Source of the DNA: DASZRZ01 sp963732925
GTDB taxonomy: Bacteria > Acidobacteriota > Terriglobia > Terriglobales > Acidobacteriaceae
Direction: 5' to 3'
Assembly (NCBI GenBank): GCA_963732925.1
Contig: CAVTBJ010000015.1
Coordinates: forward strand, 1 to 64,000
DNA length: 64,000 nucleotides
A model generated the notes under the pieces. It was not told the origin of the DNA. It made no database searches and saw only the letters and a list, made by a program, of their open reading frames with translations. The stretch's first letter is position 1. Each line of letters starts with the position of its first letter. A program made the position numbers and the translations under genes. Shown here piece after piece: positions 56,345-64,000 of this stretch.

Positions 56345-56431
56345 AACCACAAAAGACACAAAGGTAGCACGAAGCACTTCCTGGAACTCTTTGTGGATCT
56401 CTATGTAACCTTCGCGTCTTTGTAGTAAAGG
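56345..56431. repeat. Dispersed intergenic repeat, copy B (inverted relative to copy A)
   Basis: AACCACAAAAGACACAAAGG and later TAACCTTCGCGTCTTTGTAG match the opposite strand of the element at 41682-41776. Ends are inverted copies of each other with some mismatches. It lies in the gap between two transsulfuration genes. Confidence 0.8.
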
Positions 56432-56440
56432 TTTTTCGGG

Positions 56441-57385
56441 TTACCCGCCTTCGAAGATTCCCTTGGACAAATAGCGTTCGGCGGAGTCTGGAATAACGGT
56501 CACCACGCGCTTGCCCGGCCCCAGGCGTTTGGCGATCTCGACGGCGGCGCAGACGTTGGCTCCCCCGCTGGACCCGGAGAAGACGCCTTCGGATGCGGCC
56601 AGTTGCTTCACCATGTCGAAGGCGGGAGCGTCGTGGATCATTAGAACTTCATCGGCCAGCGAGGCATCATATGTGCCGGGGATAAAGCTGGCGCCAATAC
56701 CTTCGACCTTATGGTCGCCAGGCGGGCCGCCGCCCAGCACCGAGCCCTGGGTTTCCACGGCCACGGTGAGGACCCGCGGCAAGTGTTCTTTCATGAAGCG
56801 GGCGACGCCGGTGAACGTGCCTCCGGTGCCTACCCCGATGGCGATGGCGTCCACCCGGCCTTCGAGCTGCTCGAAGATTTCACGCGCGGTGGTTTCGTAG
56901 TGGTAGTCCGGGTTGGCGCGATTCTCGAACTGGCGGGGAAAGAACGCACCCGGCATCTTGTCGGTGAGTTCCTGGGCGCGACGAATGGCGCCTGCCATGC
57001 CTTCGTCGTCGGGAGTGCGGATGACTTCCGCGCCCAGCGCCTGCATGAGCATGACCTTTTCCCGCGAGAACCTCTGGGGAACGCAGAAGATCACGCGGTA
57101 CCCGCGATTGACTCCGATGAGCGCGAGACCGATGCCGGTGTTGCCAGCGGTGGCCTCAATGATGGTGGCGCCGGGGGAGAGCTTCCCTTCCTCTTCGGCG
57201 CGGCGGATCATGCCGATGGCAGCGCGGTCTTTGATGCTGCCTCCGGGATTCAGGTATTCCAACTTGGCGTAGACGTCTCCCAACGAGGAAGGTAACAGAC
57301 GGCAGAGGTGAAGCAGAGGGGTATTGCCGACCAGCTCGGTAATGCTTTCGGCCACTCGCAGCGAAAGACTCTGTTGGATGCGCAT
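56441..57385 (-). CDS. Cysteine synthase / cystathionine beta-synthase-like PLP enzyme
   Basis: A 314-residue beta-family PLP enzyme. The PLP lysine is in LEYLNPGGSIKDRAAIGMIR; ATAGNTGIGLALIGVNRG is the phosphate-binding loop. The EATAGNTG form is closer to CBS and MccA-like enzymes than to CysK (PTSGNTG), and KPGG replaced by NPGGS fits this group. Opening RVAESITELVGNTPLLHL is universal. It may add sulfide to O-acetylserine or homocysteine to serine; the downstream gamma-lyase-like gene favours the latter. Confidence 0.87.
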   Translation of the reverse strand: MRIQQSLSLRVAESITELVGNTPLLHLCRLLPSSLGDVYAKLEYLNPGGSIKDRAAIGMIRRAEEEGKLSPGATIIEATAGNTGIGLALIGVNRGYRVIFCVPQRFSREKVMLMQALGAEVIRTPDDEGMAGAIRRAQELTDKMPGAFFPRQFENRANPDYHYETTAREIFEQLEGRVDAIAIGVGTGGTFTGVARFMKEHLPRVLTVAVETQGSVLGGGPPGDHKVEGIGASFIPGTYDASLADEVLMIHDAPAFDMVKQLAASEGVFSGSSGGANVCAAVEIAKRLGPGKRVVTVIPDSAERYLSKGIFEGG

Positions 57386-57501
57386 CCCCAGAAGACAGAG
57401 TAAGAGACCGCCGGGGTGCAGTCAATTTAGTTGTGGGCGGGAATACGGTGCCCCTGCGAACCGTACCAATGAAGCCAAACTGCCACGCAGCAAGACGGCA
57501 A

Positions 57502-58515
57502 TCAGCGCGAGGCGCTTTCCTCGCCGGGATAGTAGCCGCTGCGAGTTCGCACGTCCAGATGCTTGTGGCCGGGCGCCTTGGCTTCCACCTTGATACTGCG
57601 ATATCCGCCGACGCTCCTGGGGGTGGTGGGGCGATATCCGATCACGTACTGGTTGCGGATGTCGCGTGCGACCTCCTGGGTGATGCTGTTCACTTCGGCC
57701 ACGTCCTTAGGGAAGAAGGCCATGCCGCCGGTATCTTCCGCCATCTCGGAAAGGGCACGGCGGGCACGGTGAGCCCGCTCGTCACCCAGGATGCCGATGG
57801 TATAGACGGTGGGTCCGTTCTCTTGCTGAAGCTGGTGGACGGCACGCTCCAGGGTCTCGCGGCTGGCGTTGTCTTCCCCGTCGGTGATGACCAGCAGAAT
57901 TCTCTTCTCCAGGCGGGCGCTCTTGCTCAAGTGGGCGGCAGAGGCGACCACCGCGTCGTACATGGCGGTGCCGCCGCGAGCCTCAATGCGCTCCAGCGCA
58001 GCCTGCAGCAGCGGGATCTTGCTGGTGAAATCCTGATCGAGGTAGAACTCGTCGTTGAAGTTGACGATAAAGACCTGATCGTCCGGGTTACTGGCCTTCA
58101 CAAAATTGAGCGCCGCCTGGTTAACGGCAGTGCGCTTGTCGCGCATCGACCCGCTGTTGTCGATCAGAATGCCAACCGCGACCGGAACGTCCTCCTGGCG
58201 AAAGGAGCGAATCTGCTGCTCCTGGCCGTTTTCGAAGACCTTGAAGGCGTCCTTGGAAAGATCGTTGACGAAGTGGTGCTTGTCATCGACCACGGTGGCG
58301 TGGAGCAGCACTTCGTCGACTTCCTTGTGGAAGATGAAAACCCCATTATCATTGCGGTCCGGGTCCTCCGCCTGCGCCGGGGTTTGGGCGGGGGCCTGCT
58401 GGCTGGCGGCGGGTGGCTGCTGGTTCGGAGGCGGTGCGACAACCTGGGAAGAGGCAACCACACTGAAGACGAGCAACAGAAGGCCGATTCCCAAACTCTT
58501 ATTGCGAGGGAGCAT
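57502..58515 (-). CDS. Secreted VWA-domain protein
   Basis: A 337-residue protein from ATG 58515 (MLPRNKSLGIGLLLLVFSVV). A Pro/Gln/Ala-rich linker follows the signal peptide, then a VWFA-type domain. The MIDAS metal site is DNSGSM (residues about 120) with a later TDGEDNAS; the family is the acidobacterial VWFA_rel type, ending NQYVIGYRPTT. Often near hypothetical secreted proteins, with unknown partners. It overlaps the upstream VWA gene by 17 bases. Confidence 0.85.
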   Translation of the reverse strand: MLPRNKSLGIGLLLLVFSVVASSQVVAPPPNQQPPAASQQAPAQTPAQAEDPDRNDNGVFIFHKEVDEVLLHATVVDDKHHFVNDLSKDAFKVFENGQEQQIRSFRQEDVPVAVGILIDNSGSMRDKRTAVNQAALNFVKASNPDDQVFIVNFNDEFYLDQDFTSKIPLLQAALERIEARGGTAMYDAVVASAAHLSKSARLEKRILLVITDGEDNASRETLERAVHQLQQENGPTVYTIGILGDERAHRARRALSEMAEDTGGMAFFPKDVAEVNSITQEVARDIRNQYVIGYRPTTPRSVGGYRSIKVEAKAPGHKHLDVRTRSGYYPGEESASR

Positions 58516-59628
58516 AGTAACCTGACTTAGCGTATACACGAAGCGGCGGCAATCCCTTGGGCGGGTTCAGCTTCACCTTGACTTTCCGCCATTTGCCATC
58601 GTGTGGTTCATTGGTTGGACGATATCCGAGCACATATTGGTTGCGCAACTCGATGCCAATCTTTGTAGCTACATCGGCGAGCTCGTTGGGATTTTCGATC
58701 GTAAAGGTGCGCCCACCCGTAAGGTCCGTAATCTCGGAAAGGGTTTGCGGCCCCATCCGCTCCTCCATGGTGGAAGGGCTCTGGGAAAAAATACCAATCG
58801 CATAGACCTGAACATCCGCTTCGCGGACAATCGACTTGATTTCCCCGAGGGTGTAGCGGCTGTGGTTATCGCCACCGTCAGAGATGATCAGCAGCGCCTT
58901 CTTCTGGTGACGCGCATGGCGCATCTTGTCCAGGCCCAGGTAAATGGCATCCAGGAGCGACGTGCGCCCCTTGGGGATCGTGTAGAGCAGCTTTCCCTGA
59001 ATATCCTCGATGGACTGGGTGAAGTCGGAGAGCACCTGCGGCCGGTCGGCGAAGGAGATCATGAAAAACTCGTCATCGGGGTTGGCGGTGCGGAAAACTC
59101 CACCACAGCCTCACGCGCCTTCTCCATCTTGTCGCTCATGCTGCCGCTCACATCGAAGATAACGCCCATGGAGATGGGCGAATCTTCGCTGGAAAAATGC
59201 TGGATCACCTGCTTCTTATCGTCGTCAAAAACTTCAAAATTGTCCTTTTCCAGGCCGGTAACCAGACGATTCATGGGATCGGTGATGGTCACCGGAATCA
59301 GCACCAGATCGACATCGACTTTATAGGGTCGGGTATGGGTCCGGAGGGCGGGATCGACACCATCCTCCGCGTCCGGCTTATCTTTCTCGACGCGTGGCTG
59401 GATGTGAACCTGGGTGTCCTGATTTTGCGCCCAGGCCGGCATTCCATTCCCCACGAGGAACCCAAGTCCCATCAGGAACAAAAGCGCGAAACGGCCATAA
59501 CTGTAAGCAGAATAAATGGCAATGCGCTGCGGAGGGGTGCCGCAGTGTTGCAAAATCGACACAGTCCGGAGTGGAACGCCCGCCCTAAAATGGCGAGACC
59601 CGCGCCCGGTTGTGGCTAGGCGGGCCAT
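58499..59628 (-). CDS. Secreted VWA-domain protein (second copy), one frameshift
   Basis: About 376 residues. The N-terminal part has a signal-like segment (SYGRFALLFLMGLGFLVGNG, then MPAWAQ), a linker, an N-terminal strand region (VDVDLVLIPVTITDPMNRLV) and the MIDAS site DVSGSM. After EAVVEF the frame is lost by one missing T in TTTT at about 59089; the rest resumes as MISFADRPQVLSDFTQSIED and continues ISDGGDNHSRYTLGE to the end NQYVLGYRPTN. It is a tandem paralogue of the downstream VWA gene. The exact start is uncertain. Confidence 0.75.
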
Positions 59629-59841
59629 ACAGAAAGCCTCTCGTAATTAAGATGCTAGCACACTCATATAGTGCTGTGGCATGCGGTTACAAAGTTTTGA
59701 GAATTGCGCGCGGCAGAATCTACGCTTTTTCAGATGTGCTCTGGCGCCAACGGGGTTTCGCACAGCGTTCAGGCTGCTAGAATCGGGTCCTGGGATGTTC
59801 GCTTCCCTCCACTCCATTTCTTAAAGGACGCTTCGTACAGC

Positions 59842-61191
59842 ATGGCCAGAATTGATCCCTTCCGCGCTTGGCGCTACAACAGTGCGCGGGTCTCGCCGCA
59901 AACGGCGGTGACCCAGCCCTACGACAAGATTTCGCCGGAACTGCAGGAGAAATATTACGCTTCCAGTCCCTACAACCTTGTCCGCATCATCCTGGGTAAG
60001 CGGGAAAGCGGCGACGGCGAGCAGGAGAACGTCTACACCCGGGCAGCGGCGCACCTCAATCAATGGCGCGCCGAAGGCGCTCTGGCGCAGGATGCGGAGC
60101 CTTCAATTTACGTGTATTCCCAGACGTTTACCGAGCCGGGAACGGCGAACACGCGTGAACGCCGGGGCTTCATTGCGCTGGGAAAAGTCTACGACTACGG
60201 CGATAACGTGGTCTTCCGCCACGAGCAGACCCTCGCCAAGCCGAAAGCGGACCGCTTGGACCTGCTGCGCGCCACGCGGGCGCACTTTGGCCAGATATTC
60301 ATGCTGTACAGCGATCCCGAGAAGAAGGTGGAACGGGTGTTGAACCCGGCGGGAAAGCCGGAAATAGATGTGCGCGATGAATACGGCGTGCAGCACCGGG
60401 TGTGGAAGATTTCCGACCCCAAGGCCATTCAGGCGGCGCAACAGGCAATGGCGGACAGGAAATTGATTATCGCCGATGGGCACCATCGCTACGAAACCTC
60501 GCTGAACTACCGCAACCAGCGCCGCAAAGAGGAGCAGGGCCAGGAGGCGCGTGCAGAAGCTACGGGAGGCGGAGTGGCGACCGCGGCGGAAGTGGGTGAG
60601 GCCGCGTACGAGCGCGTGATGATGACTTTCGTGAACATGGATTCCGAGGGGCTGGTGATTTTGCCGACCCACCGAGTCATCCACGGGCTGGAGGGCTTCG
60701 ATGCGCAGCAGATGCTGGAGCGGGCCAAGCAGTACTTCGATGTGGAAGCCGCGCCGCGGGACCCGGCCCAGTTGGTCGCAAGGCTGGCGGAAGCGGGACG
60801 CGACCGCACCACCATTGCGGCGGTGACGGCGAGCGGCGCGTTTCTGCTGCGTTTGCGTCCCGGAGCTACTGAATCGGTGCCGCAACTCAAGGGCTTGTCT
60901 CCACGGCAGCGGAAGCTGGACGTGGTGCAACTGCACAAGGTCCTCCTGGAAGGCGTGCTGGGGATCTCCGAAGAAGACATTCGCAACCAGAAGAATGTTT
61001 CCTATCATCGAGAAGCCAAAGAGGCTATGGAACGCGTGCAGAACGGCGCCGATGTGGCCTTCCTGATGAATCCGGTAAAGATCGAACAGATGAAGGAGAT
61101 TGCCTTCGCCGGCGAAGTGCTGCCGCAGAAGTCGACGGATTTTTTTCCCAAGATGCTAAGCGGGCTGACGATTTACGCGTTAGAACAGTGA
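59842..61191 (+). CDS. DUF1015-family protein
   Basis: A 449-residue soluble protein from ATG 59842 (MARIDPFRAWRYNSARVSPQ). Family marks are PYDKISPELQEKYYASSPYN, RRGFIALGKVYDYGDNVVFR, IADGHHRYETSLNYRNQRR and NMDSEGLVILPTHRVIHGLE. DUF1015 (PF06245) is widespread in bacteria and archaea and is sometimes near serA/serC; its role is not well known. The GHHRYE motif looks like a catalytic or metal-binding site. A GerMN gene follows 176 bases later. Confidence 0.9.
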   Translation: MARIDPFRAWRYNSARVSPQTAVTQPYDKISPELQEKYYASSPYNLVRIILGKRESGDGEQENVYTRAAAHLNQWRAEGALAQDAEPSIYVYSQTFTEPGTANTRERRGFIALGKVYDYGDNVVFRHEQTLAKPKADRLDLLRATRAHFGQIFMLYSDPEKKVERVLNPAGKPEIDVRDEYGVQHRVWKISDPKAIQAAQQAMADRKLIIADGHHRYETSLNYRNQRRKEEQGQEARAEATGGGVATAAEVGEAAYERVMMTFVNMDSEGLVILPTHRVIHGLEGFDAQQMLERAKQYFDVEAAPRDPAQLVARLAEAGRDRTTIAAVTASGAFLLRLRPGATESVPQLKGLSPRQRKLDVVQLHKVLLEGVLGISEEDIRNQKNVSYHREAKEAMERVQNGADVAFLMNPVKIEQMKEIAFAGEVLPQKSTDFFPKMLSGLTIYALEQ

Positions 61192-61367
61192 ACAGCGCGG
61201 AAGTGCGCGGCGGGTTGGCGTCCTGGTCCGCGTCCGCCTGCTTTGTGCACTTGGTTTTTCGCTCGTCGGCTGAAGGCGGATTTTCCTTTTGGCTTGGCTC
61301 GGGGTAGGAACGACGCACGAGCACGAACAGAGTGACGCGCCACCGGAACCTCGGCTGCGCTTGCGAA

Positions 61368-61937
61368 GTGAATTCCAGGCAAATCCAAATCGCGCTGGCG
61401 GCCCTGCTGGTCGCCGTCCTTGGAATGGGGCTGTACGCCTATCGACTGCTCAACCGCAATGCTCCCGGTCCCGCCGCGGAAACGCCCATTCTGTCGCCGC
61501 CGGCCAGCGGACCCCAGCGCCGGGCCGTGCTGATGGTGGCGTCCGATCAACGAGGCGGACTGGAACGCCGCGAGGTGACGGCGGCCCTTCCGCAGGACCC
61601 CAGCCTGCGGGCGCGGGAACTCATCCGACTGCTGCTGGCGACCTACGCGTCGGAAAATTCGCCGCATCCTCTTCCCAGGAGCGCTGATGTGAGGCAGGTG
61701 TTCTTTGTGCAGGGAGACATGGCTGTCCTCGACATGAATGCAGCCTTCGCCGACCAGCATCCTTCGGGGGCGCAGACCGAGCAGCTTACGCTCGATTCCA
61801 TTCTGCAGACGCTGGCTGCGAATTTTCCGAAAGTCAAGCGGGTGAAGATTCTGGTGGAAGGGCGGGAGCGGAAAAACCTTGCCGGGAACGCCGACCTGAG
61901 CACGGTGCTGACGGTGAAGGAGAGCACGGCGCACTAG
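61368..61937 (+). CDS. GerMN-domain membrane-anchored protein
   Basis: A 189-residue protein from GTG 61368 (VNSRQIQIALAALLVAVLGM), where the N-terminal helix is a clear anchor. After a Pro-rich spacer comes the GerMN domain (about residues 55-185): RELIRLLLATYASENSPHPL, FVQGDMAVLDMNAAFADQHP, and LTLDSILQTLAANFPKVKRV. GerMN domains are found in spore-germination and envelope lipoproteins; in acidobacteria the role is unknown. It may work with the DUF1015 gene before it. Confidence 0.75.
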   Translation: MNSRQIQIALAALLVAVLGMGLYAYRLLNRNAPGPAAETPILSPPASGPQRRAVLMVASDQRGGLERREVTAALPQDPSLRARELIRLLLATYASENSPHPLPRSADVRQVFFVQGDMAVLDMNAAFADQHPSGAQTEQLTLDSILQTLAANFPKVKRVKILVEGRERKNLAGNADLSTVLTVKESTAH

Positions 61938-62234
61938 AGACTTCCAACGTGTACGCTCCGGCCACGCAAGGGACCCAACCCCTGCGATACCCGCAGGGAC
62001 AAGGGCAAATCACTTTTCCCAGCGATAGCAAATGGTATCCACATAGAGAGTCATTGATGATCCGCCGAGCGAGCATATTCGCCAGTGCCGGCAACCGAGC
62101 ACTGCCCCGCCACGCTCCCTCAACAGACGACAGTTTCACGGCTTAATTTTGGGGCAGACCCGCGGAAAGTGGTACATTTCTGTGCCTGCTTCCTCCGATT
62201 CGCCGGAGATCTGAAAACCTTGGGAGACCGAACC

Positions 62235-63608
62235 ATGATCACGCGATGGAGAACCGCCTCCTGGCTGCTGCCCGCTATCCTTCTTGCCGCATTTACCGCA
62301 TGCAACTCTCGAGCGCAATCCAGCGCCACGTCCAAAGCGGGCAAGGAAGGTGAACCGACGGCCCAGAAGGCGCCGCCCAGTGAGGTCGCGGGCATCCCCG
62401 TCAACTACGACGAGGCCAAGGTCGGCACCTATACCCTGCCGGATCCTCTCAAGTTTCCCGACGGCAAGCTCGTGCGTACGGTAAAGGACTGGGAGAAACG
62501 TCGTCCGCAAATCGTTCGCCTGTTTGAAGAAAATCAGTATGGCCGCGCGCCCGGCCGCCCCGCGGACATGAGTTTTGATGTCTTCGACAAGGACACGCCC
62601 GCGCTCAACGGCAAGGCGATTCGGCGGCAGGTGACCATCTATTTCTCCAAGGACAAGAGTGGCCCCAAGATGGACCTGCTCGTCTATGTGCCCGCCGGGG
62701 CCAAAAAGCCCGTGCCCCTGCTGCTGAACGCCAGCTTTTTCGCCAACGCCACCACAGTGGACGACCCCGGCGTTAAGGTCGGCGAAGTGTGGAACCGGGA
62801 TCATAAGAAAATTCCGGCAAACCAGGACCAGAACTTCGCCAACATCACCCGAAGAATTGATGTTGGGCGCATTCTCGATGCCGGGTTCGGTTTCGCTACC
62901 TTTTATTACGGCGACGTTGATCCCGATTTCCTTGGCGGACTTCCGTACGGCGTTCGCGCGCTCTACCTGAAGCCCGGCCAGACCCAGCCCGCGCCCGATC
63001 GAGTGGGGAGCCATTGCAGCCTGGGGCTGGGGAATCAGCCGCGCGGTCGACTATCTGGAAACCGACAAGGCCGTCGACGCTAAACGCGTAGCAATTCTTG
63101 GCGTGTCACGGCTGGGCAAAACAGTGATGTGGGCGGGCGCGCACGATACGCGCATTGCTCTGGTCATTGCCAGTTGCTCCGGGCGAAGGTGGGGCGGCTC
63201 TCAGCCGCCGGAACTATGGAGAGACCATCGCTCACCTCACGGCTCCACGCGTTACCCTACCAGTTTGCTGCCAACTACGGAAAGTATGCGGAGCATGTTG
63301 ACCAGATGCCGGAGGACGCGAATATGCTGGTGGCTTTGATGGCGCCGCGCCCGCTACTGCTGCAAACCGGCAGCACGGATTACTGGTCCGATCCCAAGGG
63401 CGAATTTCTCTCCGCCGTCGCCGCCGAGCCCGTCTTCCATCTGTTCGGCAAGAAAGGCCTGGAAACCGACACCATGCCGCCCGTGGGCCAGCCGATTCTG
63501 CATGACATCGGATACGTCGAGCATGATGGCGGGCACGGAATTCGCCCTCCCGATTGGGACACATACCTGAAATTCCTGGAGATGCATCTGCATCCGGACG
63601 GAGATTAG
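62235..63608 (+). CDS. Secreted glucuronoyl esterase (CE15-like), three frameshifts
   Basis: About 457 residues once corrected. A signal peptide (MITRWRTASWLLPAILLAAF) starts at 62235. The N-terminal half (LPDPLKFPDGKLVRTVKDWE, KRRPQIVRLFEENQYGRAPG) is CE15-like. After one extra base at about 63006 comes WGAIAAWGWGISRAVDYLET and the nucleophile motif GVSRLGKTVMWAGAHDTR; after a second at about 63184, EGGAALSRRNYGETIAHL; after a third at about 63250, YQFAANYGKYAEHVDQMP and the catalytic-region HDGGHGIRPPDW. CE15 enzymes split lignin-carbohydrate esters. The three breaks could be errors or real decay. Confidence 0.75.
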
Positions 63609-64000
63609 CGCGGCGCGACCTGGGGTTCAGCGATGACGTCGGGCTTGAGTTCGACCTGGCTGCGGATCAGATTGTCGGCCACCATGCGTCCAAAGACCTT
63701 TTTTCCGTAATCGTTCAGGTGGGTCCTGTCGTGGGGACCCTGCTGGTTTTCCGCTTTGGCGTCGGGATGGAGTCCGCGTCGAACTGGTCGGCCTGTTCCT
63801 GCGTCATGGTATTGAGCAGCGCGGTGGACATGCGATTCAAATCCACCACGCTAGCGTGCTCTTCCCCGGCAACCCGTCTGGCCGCGGCCGCATAATCGCC
63901 GAGATCCTCGATCACCTTGCCGTCTTTGAAGGTACGGCGCGACAGTGAGGTGACGATCACCGGAACGGCTCCGATGTCCCGCGCCTGCTGGATGTAGCGC
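63605..64000 (-). CDS. SGNH/GDSL-type esterase (partial, N-terminus off the right edge), one frameshift
   Basis: The frame reads RYIQQARDIGAVPVIVTSLS and RRTFKDGKVIEDLGDY from the right edge, then HASVVDLNRMSTALLNTM. One indel at about 63773 moves it to HPDAKAENQQGPHDRTHLND and YGKKVFGRMVADNLIR, ending at 63605. The last block (HDRTHLNDYG) carries the catalytic Asp-x-x-His of rhamnogalacturonan-acetylesterase-like SGNH hydrolases. The nucleophile serine block is beyond the window. Stop codons overlap those of the CE15 gene by four bases on the other strand; both would act on plant cell-wall esters. Confidence 0.65.

Noticed and set aside
56318..57501. A riboswitch (SAM or similar) upstream of the sulfur-metabolism genes
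   Set aside because: The gaps are short or filled with the dispersed repeat, and no conserved riboswitch core could be matched.
47868..59785. A shared GGCTGCTAGAATC string upstream of rph and the DUF1015 gene, taken as a common promoter
   Set aside because: Neither copy has a credible -35, and chance pairs of 13-mers are expected in a window of this size and GC content.

Overview
The window looks like a piece of an Acidobacteriota chromosome (Terriglobia / Koribacter-like soil lineage). The case rests on high GC, PilZ and ECF-sigma content, an Omp85-SurA-TamB block, a DUF1015/GerMN pair, secreted VWA proteins in tandem, plant-polysaccharide esterases, and intergenic repeats of a kind common in that phylum. 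This assignment is inferred from gene content; no marker-gene comparison was possible. I see no phage, transposase, integrase or CRISPR array.

Layout. 1-7067, all on the minus strand: partial AI-2E-type transporter, a secreted protein overlapping shikimate kinase, an ECF sigma/anti-sigma pair, an MFS transporter, a secreted protein and a ThiF-type E1 enzyme. 7346-15204: outer-membrane biogenesis operon (Omp85/BamA-TamA, SurA-like chaperone, TamB). 15206-19935: small membrane protein, SRPBCC protein, B3-like metallo-hydrolase, SSS symporter, PilZ protein. 20028-23729: trigger factor-clpP-clpX with a good sigma70 promoter at one end and a rho-independent terminator at the other. 23950-34441: thioredoxin-like protein, MscS channel, small lipoprotein, triple-PAS histidine kinase, DUF5818-like secreted protein, orphan secretin, cytochrome c-PQQ dehydrogenase, nucleotidyltransferase-like protein. 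34455-41550: second PilZ protein, tRNA-Gly(CCC), glyoxalase-like protein, Tat-exported aldo/keto reductase, TlyA, a degenerate E1-alpha-like protein, an MFS transporter. 41786-47821, minus strand: cell-envelope cluster (PlsC, M61-PDZ peptidase, Mpl, LD-carboxypeptidase, DapF-like protein). 47891-57385: RNase PH, LacD-type aldolase, glutaredoxin, CDF transporter, parvulin PPIase, UbiE/MenG, a second methyltransferase and a transsulfuration pair. 57502-64000: two VWA proteins, DUF1015, GerMN, a CE15 glucuronoyl esterase and a partial SGNH hydrolase.

How the genes fit together. LdcA and Mpl are successive steps of peptidoglycan peptide recycling, and Mpl is translationally overlapped with the M61 peptidase, which overlaps plsC. 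The Omp85, SurA-like and TamB proteins form an outer-membrane assembly unit. Tig, ClpP and ClpX are the usual protein-quality-control operon.

Two cautions. First, about a dozen genes, including bamA, clpX and surA, carry single-base indels, mostly one extra base. Their reading frames resume cleanly, so these are more likely sequence errors than real pseudogenes; I give the spans of the reconstructed genes. Second, the most biologically unusual items are a DapF homologue with both catalytic cysteines replaced by serine and an E1-alpha-like protein that has lost its thiamine-diphosphate motif.
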